Assembly (NCBI RefSeq): GCF_025961225.1
Contig: NZ_JAOQNG010000010.1
Span: 1,168,501 to 1,232,500 of the forward strand
Source: Azospirillum canadense
GTDB lineage: Bacteria > Pseudomonadota > Alphaproteobacteria > Azospirillales > Azospirillaceae
Length of the DNA stretch: 64,000 nucleotides
Direction: 5' to 3'
The position numbers and the translations under genes were made by a program. Below the pieces are notes generated by a model. That model worked only from the letters and a program-made list of their open reading frames with translations. It ran no database searches and was not told the origin of the DNA. Positions 18,506-26,961 of the stretch are shown piece after piece (the first letter of the stretch is position 1; each line of letters begins with the position of its first letter).

Positions 18506-19240
18506 GTGGCCGCTATTGGGGACGTGCGTTTCACGACGGCCGGCGACACCGCCTTCAACGTCGAGTTCGGCGAGGGCATCGACCGGCCGACCAACGCCCG
18601 CGTGATGGCGCTGCACGCCCGCCTGAAGCGGGCGGCGGTGCCGGGGTTGGTGGAGACGGTGCCGACCTTCCGCTCCCTCCAGGTGGTCTACGACCCGGCG
18701 GCGACCAGCCGCCGGGTCGTCCAGGCCGCGGTGGAGGCGCAGATCGTTCCCGACGACGCGGCGGCGGCGGAGGGCGCGCTGTGGCGCCTGCCGGTCTGCT
18801 ACGACCCGGAGCTTGGCCCCGACCTGGAGGAGGTCTCCGCCGCGCTGGGGCTGACGCCGGAACGGCTGGCCGCGTTGCATGGGGCAACGGAGTATTTCGT
18901 CTACATGCTGGGCTTCATGCCGGGCTTCGGCTACATGGGAGACCTTCCCGTGGAGCTGGAACGGCCACGCCGGACGGAGCCGCGCGTGCGCGTGCCGGCG
19001 GGTTCCGTCGCCATGGCGGGTCGGCTGACCACCGTCTACCCGTGGGAGAGCCCCGGCGGCTGGCACCTGATCGGCCACTGTCCGGTGCCGCTTTATGACG
19101 GCACCCGCCCCTCCCCCGTCCTGCTGGCGGCCGGCGACCGGGTGCGGTTCGAGGCGGTGGACCGGGCGCACCACGACGCGCTGGTGGCGGAGGTCGCCGC
19201 AGGGCGATTCGATCCGGAGACGTTGAGGGCATCGGCATGA
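18506..19240 (+). CDS. pxpB: 5-oxoprolinase subunit B (KipI family)
   Basis: A 244-residue protein of the KipI/PxpB family, a subunit of the ATP-dependent 5-oxoprolinase that opens 5-oxoproline to glutamate. Motifs: ATEYFVYMLGFMPGFGYMG and VRVPAGSVAMAGRLTTVYPW, both family hallmarks. GTG at 18506 was chosen because AGGA lies 7 bases upstream; GTG at 18491, overlapping the dctM stop, is an alternative that adds five residues. Its stop overlaps pxpC by 4 bases. The family is also called allophanate hydrolase subunit 1, but the company of PxpA supports 5-oxoprolinase. Confidence 0.9.
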   Translation: MAAIGDVRFTTAGDTAFNVEFGEGIDRPTNARVMALHARLKRAAVPGLVETVPTFRSLQVVYDPAATSRRVVQAAVEAQIVPDDAAAAEGALWRLPVCYDPELGPDLEEVSAALGLTPERLAALHGATEYFVYMLGFMPGFGYMGDLPVELERPRRTEPRVRVPAGSVAMAGRLTTVYPWESPGGWHLIGHCPVPLYDGTRPSPVLLAAGDRVRFEAVDRAHHDALVAEVAAGRFDPETLRASA

Positions 19241-20334
19241 GCGCGCCCGGATTGCGTGTGGTTAGACCCGGCCTGTTCGCCACCATCCAGGATCTCGGCC
19301 GCGTCGGGTACCAGGAGCTGGGCATGCCGGTGGCCGGCGCGCTCGACCCTATCGCCCTGCGGCTGGCCAACGCGCTGGTCGGCAATCCGGCGGGAACGGC
19401 GGGGGTGGAGATCGCCCTGCTCGGTCCGGCGCTGAAGGTCGAGGCCGAATCGGTGCGCGTCGCGGTCGTCGGCCCCATGGCCCTGCGGATGGAGCGCGAG
19501 GGGCAGCCGCCCGCAGCGCTGGAGCCCTACCGCACGCACACGCTCAATTGTGGCGACGTGCTGGCGCTGGGCGCGGTGACCGGCGCGTCGGTCGCCTATC
19601 TGGCCGTGGCCGGCGGCTTCGCGCTGGAGCCGTTCCTGGGCAGCCTGTCCACCTATGTGCGGGCCGGCATTGGGCCGCTGGGGGGCAAGCCGCTGGGCGA
19701 TGGCGCTCGGCTTCCGCTGGTCCGCGACGCGGCGCCAGGGGGGGACGACGTGGAGTTGCCGGAGCCGCCGGACTATGGCGGCGGGCCGGTGCGCGTGGTG
19801 CTGGGGCCGCAGGACGACCGCTTCACCGCTGCGGCGGTGGAGACCTTCCTGTCCGCCACCTACCGCGTCGGCAAGGACGCCGACCGCATGGGACTGCGGC
19901 TGGAGGGACCGACGCTGGCGCACAGGGGTTCGGCCGACATCCCGTCGGATGGGCTGGTGACGGGCTCGATCCAGGTGCCGGGCAACGGTCAGCCGATCTT
20001 GCTGCTGAACGACCACCAGACGGCCGGCGGCTACGCCAAGATCGCCACGGTGATCTCCGCCGACCTGCCGCGCGTCGGCCGGCTGCGGCCGGGCGATGCG
20101 CTGGCCTTCCGCGCGGTGGGTGTGGATGAGGCGGAGGGTATCCGCCGCCGGCAGGAACAGGCCATCGCGGGCTGGATCCGCGCCATTCGCACGGTGCGCC
20201 CGGCGGGCGGCGTGGACCTGGACGCGCTCTATTCGGAAAACCTCGTGTCCGGCGTCGTGGACATCGTGAACGGCAACGGTGACATCCTGAACGCCGAGAA
20301 CATGGCCGGAAATATGAACGGGAGGGCATCATGA
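19237..20334 (+). CDS. pxpC: 5-oxoprolinase subunit C (KipA family)
   Basis: A 365-residue biotin-dependent-carboxyltransferase-like protein of the KipA/PxpC family. GLFATIQDLGRVGYQELGMPVAGALDP at about 9-35 is the diagnostic N-terminus; PSDGLVTGSIQVPGNGQPILLLNDHQTAGGYAKIATV (in pieces) lies near 232-270. It assembles with PxpB and PxpA to hydrolyse 5-oxoproline with ATP. The last about 28 residues are Asn/Gly-rich and look like a family-atypical tail. Both ends overlap neighbouring genes by 4 bases. Confidence 0.92.
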   Translation: MSAPGLRVVRPGLFATIQDLGRVGYQELGMPVAGALDPIALRLANALVGNPAGTAGVEIALLGPALKVEAESVRVAVVGPMALRMEREGQPPAALEPYRTHTLNCGDVLALGAVTGASVAYLAVAGGFALEPFLGSLSTYVRAGIGPLGGKPLGDGARLPLVRDAAPGGDDVELPEPPDYGGGPVRVVLGPQDDRFTAAAVETFLSATYRVGKDADRMGLRLEGPTLAHRGSADIPSDGLVTGSIQVPGNGQPILLLNDHQTAGGYAKIATVISADLPRVGRLRPGDALAFRAVGVDEAEGIRRRQEQAIAGWIRAIRTVRPAGGVDLDALYSENLVSGVVDIVNGNGDILNAENMAGNMNGRAS

Positions 20335-21110
20335 CCATCACGGTCAACCTGAACGCCGACCTGGGTGAAGGGTTCGGCGCCTATGCCATCGGCGACGACG
20401 AGGCGATGCTGGGCGTCGTCGCGTCGGCCAACATCGCCTGCGGCTATCACGCGGGCGACCCGCTGGTGATGACGCGCACGGTGAAGAGTGCGCTCAGCAA
20501 CGGCGTCAGCCTGGGCGCCCATCCGGCCTTCCCGGACCTGCAGGGCTTCGGCCGCCGCCAGATGCGCCTTTCGGCGGCGGAACTGGAAGCCATGGTCGCC
20601 TACCAGATCGGCGCGTTGATGGGCATCGCCGCGACCTGCGGCGGTCGTGTCACCCATGTGAAGCCGCACGGCGCGCTGAGCAACATGGCGGCAGTGGACG
20701 AGTCCCTGTCCATGGCCATCGGCCGCGCCATCAAGGGCGTCGATCCGTCGCTGATCTTCCTGGCCATTGCCGGGTCGGAGATGGCCGAGGCCGGCCGCCG
20801 GTTGGGCCTTGCCACCGCGGAGGAGGTGTTCGCCGACCGCGCCTACGACGACAGCGGCAACCTCGTCTCACGCGCCCAGCCCGGCGCGATGATCCACGAT
20901 CCGGAGGTCGCGGCTACCAACGTGCTGCGCATGCTGGAGGAAGGCGTGATCGTGTCGGTCACCGGCAAGCGTATCCCCTGCACCGCCCATTCCGTCTGCG
21001 TCCACGGCGACGAACCGAGCGCGGTCGTCATGGCGACGAACCTGCGGAAGACGCTGGAAGCGAAGGGCGTGCGGATCGCCACCCTGCCGGAGATGCGGGA
21101 GAGGTTTTGA
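20331..21110 (+). CDS. pxpA: 5-oxoprolinase subunit A (LamB/YcsF family)
   Basis: A 259-residue LamB/YcsF protein. Seen: VNLNADLGEGFGAYAIGDDE at the N-terminus, SANIACGYHAGDP near 36-48, and VTHVKPHGALSNMAA near 105-119, the conserved polar residues of the active site. It is the last gene of the TRAP-pxpBCA operon. In other bacteria PxpA, B and C together convert 5-oxoproline, a non-enzymatic product of glutamine and glutamyl peptides, to glutamate. Confidence 0.94.
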   Translation: MTITVNLNADLGEGFGAYAIGDDEAMLGVVASANIACGYHAGDPLVMTRTVKSALSNGVSLGAHPAFPDLQGFGRRQMRLSAAELEAMVAYQIGALMGIAATCGGRVTHVKPHGALSNMAAVDESLSMAIGRAIKGVDPSLIFLAIAGSEMAEAGRRLGLATAEEVFADRAYDDSGNLVSRAQPGAMIHDPEVAATNVLRMLEEGVIVSVTGKRIPCTAHSVCVHGDEPSAVVMATNLRKTLEAKGVRIATLPEMRERF

Positions 21111-21116
21111 CGCTAT

Positions 21117-21160
21117 CCCATTCTCCCTCTCCCCTCCGGGGAGAGGGAACTAGAAAGAGG
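21117..21160. repeat. Short palindromic repeat C / likely terminator
   Basis: CTCCCTCTCCCC TCC GGGGAGAGGG is a strong stem-loop between the convergent pxpA and RND genes. Its sequence is a short version of the element near 10.1 kb. It probably ends transcription in one or both directions, though no long T-run follows. Confidence 0.55.
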
Positions 21161-21167
21161 GTCGTGA

Positions 21168-24100
21168 TCACTCCGCCGGGCGCGGCGTGGCCCCGTGCGG
21201 CGGGTGGGCGGTGACGTCCTCCTCCGCGGGGAAGGGCTTCTTCTTGGCGATGTAGCTGTAGACCGTCGGCACGACGAACAGCGTCAGGAAGGTGCCCAGC
21301 ATCATGCCGCCGACGATCACCGCGCCGATGGCCTGCCGGCTCTCGCCGCCGGCGCCGTGGGCGTTGGCGAGCGGCAAGGCGCCCAGCACCATGGCGCCGG
21401 TGGTCATCAGGATGGGGCGCAGGCGCAGAACAGCCGCCTCCTCCACCGCCTTGCGGATGTCCACCCCCTCGCGCTGGAGCTGGTTGGCGAACTCCACGAT
21501 CAGGATGCCGTGCTTGGTGATCAGGCCGACCAGTGTGACGAGGCCGATCTGGCTGTACACGTTCATCGTGGCGCCGGTGAAATGCAGCGCCGCCAGCGCG
21601 CCGGTCATCGACAGCGGCACGGTCAGCATGATGACGAAGGGGTCGATGAAGCTTTCGAACTGTGCGGCCAGCACGAGATAGATGAAGGCTAGCGCCAGCA
21701 CGAAGACGAAGTAGAGGCCGGTTGCCGATTCGCGGAACTCGCGGCTCTGGCCGGCGTAGTCGGTTTGGGCGGTGACGGGGAGGACGCGGTTCGCCGCGTC
21801 CCGCAGGTAGCCCAGCGCCTCGCCCAGCGAGGTGCCCGGCGCGAGCGTGGCGGTGATGGTGACGGAGCGCAGCTTGTTGAAGTGGTTCAGCTCCTTGGGC
21901 GCCACCCGCTCCTCCACGTGGACGAGGTTGGCGAGCGAGATCATCGACCCCACGGTGGTGCCGACCCCGGTCGCCGACGCCATGGGCGGCGTGCCGCGCA
22001 CGTAGATGGAGGCGATGTCGTCCGGGTTGCGCCGGTCCACGTCCGCGACCTTCACGATCACGTCGTACTGCTTGCCTTCCTTCTTGAAGCGCGTCACCTG
22101 CCGGCCGCCGAGCAGCGTTTCCAGGGTGCGGCCCACCGTGTCCACGTCCACGCCCAGGTCGGCCGCCTTGTCGCGGTCGATGGTGATGCGCAGCTCCGGC
22201 TTGTTCAACTTGAGGTCGGTGTCGAGGTTGGTCAGGCCGGGGAACTTGCGCGCCTCCGCCAGCAGGCCGTCGACCATCTTCTGAAGCTCGCCGTAGGGAA
22301 GCGAGCTTTGGATGACGAAGTTGACCGGCTTTTCCACCGGGCTCTGGCCCAGCGACGGCGGGTTGGTGACGAAGGCCAGGATGCCGGGGATGCCGAACAT
22401 CTTCGGGAACAGCTGCGCGGTGATCGCCTGCTGCTTCACATCGCGCTGGTCCCAATCGACGAGGCGGACGAAGCTGATGCCCTGGTTCACCACCGGGAAG
22501 CCCACCACGACGAAGAACTTCTCCAGCACCGGGATGTCGCGGAACAGCGCTTCCATGCGCTTGGCGTAGCCCTCGGTGTAATCGAGCGTGGAGCCTTCCG
22601 GCGCGATGGCGATGCCGACGATGGTGCCGCGGTCCTCCACCGGCGCCAGCTCCGACTTCAGGCCGGTGAACAGGGTGTAGCTGAGCCCCGCGACGACCGC
22701 CCCGACCAGCAGCACCAGCGGCCGGGCGCGCAGCGACAGGCGCAGGATCGCGCGGTAGCCGTTGGTCATGCCGTTCAGCAGCCGCTCGATGGCGTTGTAG
22801 ACGACGTTGTGCTTGGTCTGGTGCTTCAGCAGCTTGGAACACATCATCGGCGACAGCGTCAGGGCGACGAAGCCCGACACGATCACCGCACCAGCCAGAG
22901 TCAGCGCGAATTCGGAGAAGAGGCGCCCGGTGCGGCCGGTCATGAAGCCGATGGGGGCGTAGACCGCGGCCAGCGTGATGGTCATGGCGATGACCGCGAA
23001 GCCGATCTCCTTGGAGCCCTTCAGCGCCGCCTGGAAGGGGGGCATCCCTTCCTCCACGTGGCGGTAGATGTTCTCCAGCATCACGATGGCGTCGTCGACG
23101 ACGAGGCCGATGGCCAGCACCATGGACAGCAGCGTCAGCGTGTTGACGGAGAAGCCGAAAGCGTACATCAGCGCGAAGGCGCCGATCAGCGACACGGGGA
23201 TGGTCACCAGCGGCACCAGCGTGGCGCGAAGGCTGCGCAGGAAGACGAAGATGACCAGCACGACCAGCACGATCGCCTCGAAGATCGTGTGGAACACCGC
23301 GTCGATCGACCGGGCGATGAAGACGGAGCTGTCGTAGGCGACGTCCACCCCCATGCCGTCGGGCACGGCGGCGCGGATCTTCGGCAGCGCCTCGTTGACC
23401 GCCTTGGACACGTCCAGCGGGTTGGCGGTGGACTGCTTCACCACGCCGATGGCGACGGCCGGGCGGCCGTTGAAGCGGGCGCTGACGCGCTCGTCCAGCG
23501 CGCCGACCTCGGCATGGCCGACGTCCTTGAGGCGGACGAGGTAGCCGGCCTCGTCGCGCAGGATGATGCGGTCGAACTCCTCGGGCGTGCGCAGGTCGGT
23601 TTCCGACACCACGGTGAACTCGCGCGCCTTGCTCTCCACGCGGCCGGCGGGGATCTCCACGTTCTGCTTGCGCAGCGCGTTCTCCACGTCCTGCGGCGTG
23701 ACGCGGTAGGCGGCCATGCGCTGCGGGTCGAGCCACAGCCGCATGGCGAAGCGCCGCTCGCCGAAGATGCGCACCTGGGCGACGCCGGGCAGGTTCTGCA
23801 GGCGGTCCTTGACGTAGCGGTCGGCGAAGTCGGTGACGTCCAGCGACGAATGCCGGTCGGAGGAGAAGGCGAGGTAGAGGATCGGCTGGGCGTCGGCCTC
23901 CACCTTCGCGATGACCGGCTCGTCGATCTCGTTGGGCAGCTGGGCGCGCACGCGGCCAGTGCGGTCGCGCACGTCGCTGGCCGCCACGTCCACGTTGCGG
24001 TCCAGGCGGAAGCGGAGCGTGATCTGGCTCTTCTCCGCGCGGCTGATGGAAGACATCACGTCGATGCCCTCGATGCCGGACAGGCTGTCCTCCAGGATCT

Positions 24101-24293
24101 GGGTGACCTGGGTCTCGATGATCTCGGCGGACGCGCCCTTGTAGGTGGTCTCCACCGTCACGACGGGCTCGTCGATCTTCGGGTATTCGCGCACCGACAG
24201 GCGCTGGTAGGAGACGAGGCCGATCAGCATGAGCGCGAGGCTCATCACCGTCGCCAGGACCGGCCGGCGGATGGAGATGTCGGAGAGGACCAT
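21168..24293 (-). CDS. RND multidrug efflux permease
   Basis: A 1041-residue RND pump with the usual start (SDISIRRPVLATVMSLALM), the helix-4 Asp pair near residue 400 (GLVVDDAIVMLENIYRH), and GLITKHGILIVEFANQLQ in the C-terminal half. The FALMYAFGFSVNTLTLLS stretch and YPKIDEPVVTVETTY near residue 40 put it in a branch distinct from the other two pumps in the window. It is encoded 4 bases after its adaptor gene. No regulator or outer-membrane channel is attached. The Glu- and His-rich C-terminus is ordinary for the family. Confidence 0.94.
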   Translation of the reverse strand: MVLSDISIRRPVLATVMSLALMLIGLVSYQRLSVREYPKIDEPVVTVETTYKGASAEIIETQVTQILEDSLSGIEGIDVMSSISRAEKSQITLRFRLDRNVDVAASDVRDRTGRVRAQLPNEIDEPVIAKVEADAQPILYLAFSSDRHSSLDVTDFADRYVKDRLQNLPGVAQVRIFGERRFAMRLWLDPQRMAAYRVTPQDVENALRKQNVEIPAGRVESKAREFTVVSETDLRTPEEFDRIILRDEAGYLVRLKDVGHAEVGALDERVSARFNGRPAVAIGVVKQSTANPLDVSKAVNEALPKIRAAVPDGMGVDVAYDSSVFIARSIDAVFHTIFEAIVLVVLVIFVFLRSLRATLVPLVTIPVSLIGAFALMYAFGFSVNTLTLLSMVLAIGLVVDDAIVMLENIYRHVEEGMPPFQAALKGSKEIGFAVIAMTITLAAVYAPIGFMTGRTGRLFSEFALTLAGAVIVSGFVALTLSPMMCSKLLKHQTKHNVVYNAIERLLNGMTNGYRAILRLSLRARPLVLLVGAVVAGLSYTLFTGLKSELAPVEDRGTIVGIAIAPEGSTLDYTEGYAKRMEALFRDIPVLEKFFVVVGFPVVNQGISFVRLVDWDQRDVKQQAITAQLFPKMFGIPGILAFVTNPPSLGQSPVEKPVNFVIQSSLPYGELQKMVDGLLAEARKFPGLTNLDTDLKLNKPELRITIDRDKAADLGVDVDTVGRTLETLLGGRQVTRFKKEGKQYDVIVKVADVDRRNPDDIASIYVRGTPPMASATGVGTTVGSMISLANLVHVEERVAPKELNHFNKLRSVTITATLAPGTSLGEALGYLRDAANRVLPVTAQTDYAGQSREFRESATGLYFVFVLALAFIYLVLAAQFESFIDPFVIMLTVPLSMTGALAALHFTGATMNVYSQIGLVTLVGLITKHGILIVEFANQLQREGVDIRKAVEEAAVLRLRPILMTTGAMVLGALPLANAHGAGGESRQAIGAVIVGGMMLGTFLTLFVVPTVYSYIAKKKPFPAEEDVTAHPPHGATPRPAE

Positions 24294-24297
24294 CGTA

Positions 24298-25440
24298 TCA
24301 GCTCCCCGCCGGCTTGGCGTTCATGACCGCGACCGAGGCGCCGTCACGGATCTTCAGTTGGCCGGCGGTGACAACCATGTCGCCCGGCTTCAGGCCGTCC
24401 GCAATCTCCACCTCCGCGTTACGACGGCCGCCGAGCGTCACGGGGGCCTGCACGGCCTTGCCCTCCACGACCTTGAAGACGAACTGCTTGTTGCCGAAGG
24501 CGACGATCGACTGCTCCGGCACCAGCACGGCGTTCGGCTGGGTGTCGATGGTCAGGCTGACGCGGGCGAACAGGCCGGGGCGCAAGGACCCGTCGGTGTT
24601 GGCGACGCGGGCGCGGACCGCCACGGCGCGGCCGTTCACGTCGACCAGCGGGTCGATGGCGATGACCTTGCCGTCGAAGGTCCGGCCGGCGAAGGCGTCC
24701 ACCGCGACCTGGAGCGTCTGCCCGGTCTTGACCGCGGGCAGGTACAGTTCCGGCACGCGGAAGTCGAGCTTCAGGGTGTCGATGGCCTCAAGGTTCACGA
24801 TGTCCTTGCCGGCGGCCACCACGTCGCCGACCGAGACCTTGCGCAGGCCCAGCACACCGTCGAAGGGGGCGACCAGGGTCATCTTCTCCAGCTGCGCCTT
24901 GGCGAGCTGGATCGCCGCCTCGTCGGCCTGGAGCTTGGCCTGCGCCTGCTCCTTGTTGCGGGCGGGGCCGGTCTTCTGCCGGAACAGCTCGTCGGCACGG
25001 TTCAGCTCCGCGCGGGAAAAGGCGATGCTCGCCTGCGCCTGGGCCAGGGTGGCGCGGGCGATGCTGTCGTCCAGCCGGATCAGCACGGCGCCCTTCTTGA
25101 CGGCCTGCCCTTCCTGGAAGGCGATCTCGGCGATCTTGCCGGCGACCTCCGGCCGGATGACAACCGATTCGTTGGACAGGAGCGAGCCCACCGCGGTCAC
25201 CGTGCGCGACACGGCACCGACACGGACCGGCACCGCCTCCACCGGCATCGGCGGCATGCCGCCGGGGGGGCCGCCGGCCGGACCGCCCGGCTTCGCGGCG
25301 GACGCGCCGCCGGGCGAGGGAACGACCGTCCCGGCCAGCAGCGTCTCGATGGTCCCGCCCTGCTTCACGAAGTACCAGTAGGCGCCACCGCCGAGGGCGA
25401 CCAGAACCAGAAGGGCGACGATCCGAAGCGTGTGGCGCAT
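24298..25440 (-). CDS. RND efflux periplasmic adaptor
   Basis: A 380-residue membrane-fusion protein with one N-terminal membrane segment (IVALLVLVALGGGAYWYF), a Gly/Pro-rich linker (residues about 42-68), a lipoyl half near 95-125, a helical hairpin, and TLVAPFDGVLGLRKVSVGD as the second lipoyl half. It forms a two-gene operon with the RND pump that follows. A TetR-like palindrome lies about 95 bases upstream although no TetR gene is adjacent. Confidence 0.92.
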   Translation of the reverse strand: MRHTLRIVALLVLVALGGGAYWYFVKQGGTIETLLAGTVVPSPGGASAAKPGGPAGGPPGGMPPMPVEAVPVRVGAVSRTVTAVGSLLSNESVVIRPEVAGKIAEIAFQEGQAVKKGAVLIRLDDSIARATLAQAQASIAFSRAELNRADELFRQKTGPARNKEQAQAKLQADEAAIQLAKAQLEKMTLVAPFDGVLGLRKVSVGDVVAAGKDIVNLEAIDTLKLDFRVPELYLPAVKTGQTLQVAVDAFAGRTFDGKVIAIDPLVDVNGRAVAVRARVANTDGSLRPGLFARVSLTIDTQPNAVLVPEQSIVAFGNKQFVFKVVEGKAVQAPVTLGGRRNAEVEIADGLKPGDMVVTAGQLKIRDGASVAVMNAKPAGS

Positions 25441-25532
25441 GAAAACGGGACCCGGACAAGCCCTTCCGCGCGCGGCGGAGCGGATGGGACGTTTCGTTTC
25501 AACCGCGCCGCGATAGGAGGCGGGCAGCGAAC

Positions 25533-25548
25533 TGAACTCTATCGTTCA
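25533..25548 (-). promoter_or_regulatory. Inverted repeat upstream of the third RND operon
   Basis: TGAAC, six bases, GTTCA. Arm length and spacing resemble the two operators inferred next to the TetR genes in this window. It may bind a TetR-family repressor encoded elsewhere. A convincing -35/-10 pair was not seen next to it. Confidence 0.4.
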
Positions 25549-25581
25549 ATTTTCCGCCGAAGTCGAGAAAGTTGCGCGCCT

Positions 25582-25971
25582 TTACGCAGTATACAGGCGA
25601 TCCGTCCCGGAAACCATCTGCCCACCCTGCATAATCAGCCGTTCCCCGTCGGCGGTGACCAGCGCCAGATCGGCGGGCATGCCGGGTCCGATGCGGCCGC
25701 CAGCGTTCAAGGGGGCGTTCAAGGGGACGACGCTGCCGCCGTCCAGGCACAGGCCCGGCGCGCAGCAGGGCGACTCGCCGGCAGGCAGGATGGCGCGGAT
25801 GATCCCCTGCTCAATGCGGAGGTCGGCAAGCAACGCGCCGTCCGGCCCGACAGGAGGCCCGATAGGAGGACTGTCGGCGGCGAGGTGAGCGGCGTCGATT
25901 CGCGCGCGCTTCAGCCAGAACTTCCCATTCGACAGCAGACGCCCGAGCAGGCAGGTGGTGGAGGTGCCCAT
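25582..25971 (-). pseudogene. Amidohydrolase remnant (possibly cytosine-deaminase-like) with the catalytic barrel missing
   Basis: An open frame of 129 residues. Residues 17-80 read like the N-terminal beta domain of a cytosine deaminase/dihydroorotase-type enzyme (FWLKRARIDAAHL, ALLADLRIEQGIIRAILPAG, LCLDGGSVV). Residues 90-128 read like its C-terminal end (GGRIGPGMPADLALV, then LIMQGGQMVSG). The metal-binding HxH and the whole barrel normally between them are absent, replaced by the short PLNAPLNA junction. The simplest explanation is an internal deletion of a once complete gene of about 1.2 kb. It could still be expressed as a small beta protein. The flanking bases up to 26130 contain no other gene. 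Confidence 0.45.
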
Positions 25972-26130
25972 ACCCCATCCCGATGCAACACGACCGATCT
26001 GTCGAGTACGATAGTCATCGAAGTGTAAAGGAAGGTTTGCCGCCCGACGGAATGCTTGCCCGCCGTTGCAAAATCGGCGATGTCGATGCCCGGGAAAACC
26101 TCCCGGCAACAATCCATCGATGGGTGCCCG

Positions 26131-26961
26131 ATGCTGATCGCCCAGATCTCCGACCTGCATGTGACGGCGCCCGGAAGCACCCCCACCACCGACTACGACA
26201 CCAACGCGCGGCTGGCGGCGGCGATCGCCCACCTGAACGCGCTGGACCCGCGGCCCGACCTGGTGCTGATCACCGGCGACCTGATCAACGGCCCGAAGCC
26301 TGGCGAGTACGAGGCGCTGGCGGAGATTCTGGCGCCGCTCGCCATCCCCTACCGGGTGCTGGCCGGCAACCACGACGACCGCGACGGGCTGCGGCGGACC
26401 TTCGCCGGCGCGGGCTGGATGCCCATGGCCAACGAGGTCATCCAGGGCGACTTCATCCAGTACGCCGTGGAAGAGTTTCCCGTCCGCATCCTGATGCTCG
26501 ACTCGGTGGTGGCGGGCAGCCCGGTGGGCGCCCTGTGCGAGCGGCGACTCGCCTGGACGGCGGAGCGGCTGGCCGAGCAGCCGGAGCGGCCGACCATCAT
26601 CGCCCTGCACCACCCGCCCTTCGACACCGGGCTCGCCTTCCTGGACACGCTGCGCTGCCTGGACGGGGCGGACGAACTGGGTCGGTTGGTACAGGCGAAC
26701 CGGAACGTGCTGGCCATTCTCAGCGGCCACACCCACCGGCAGACCGCGCTGAACTGGAACGGCGCCTACGGCTATGTGGCGCCGTCGATCGCCTACCAGA
26801 TCGCGCTGGACCTGACGCCGGAGCCGCCCTACCGCTGGACGGAGGAGGCGTCCGCCCTGGCGCTGCACCTGTACCGGCCGGGCGCCGGGCTGATCACGCA
26901 CCTGAGCCCGGTCGGCGACTACCCGGCCAAGGACTTCTCCCGCAAGGCCAGGAATTCCTGA
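26131..26961 (+). CDS. cpdA: Metallophosphoesterase, CpdA-like 3',5'-cyclic-AMP phosphodiesterase
   Basis: A 276-residue calcineurin-fold enzyme. All metal-ligand blocks are present: QISDLHV at 4-10, ITGDLING near 49, AGNHDDRD near 84, ALHHPPF near 160 and SGHTHRQ near 195. CpdA enzymes hydrolyse cAMP; family members can also act on other phosphodiesters. The ATG at 26131 begins right at the first strand; the upstream in-frame ATG at 26056 would add a non-conserved stretch. Its 3' end overlaps the convergent glycosyltransferase gene by 43 bases. Confidence 0.85.
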   Translation: MLIAQISDLHVTAPGSTPTTDYDTNARLAAAIAHLNALDPRPDLVLITGDLINGPKPGEYEALAEILAPLAIPYRVLAGNHDDRDGLRRTFAGAGWMPMANEVIQGDFIQYAVEEFPVRILMLDSVVAGSPVGALCERRLAWTAERLAEQPERPTIIALHHPPFDTGLAFLDTLRCLDGADELGRLVQANRNVLAILSGHTHRQTALNWNGAYGYVAPSIAYQIALDLTPEPPYRWTEEASALALHLYRPGAGLITHLSPVGDYPAKDFSRKARNS

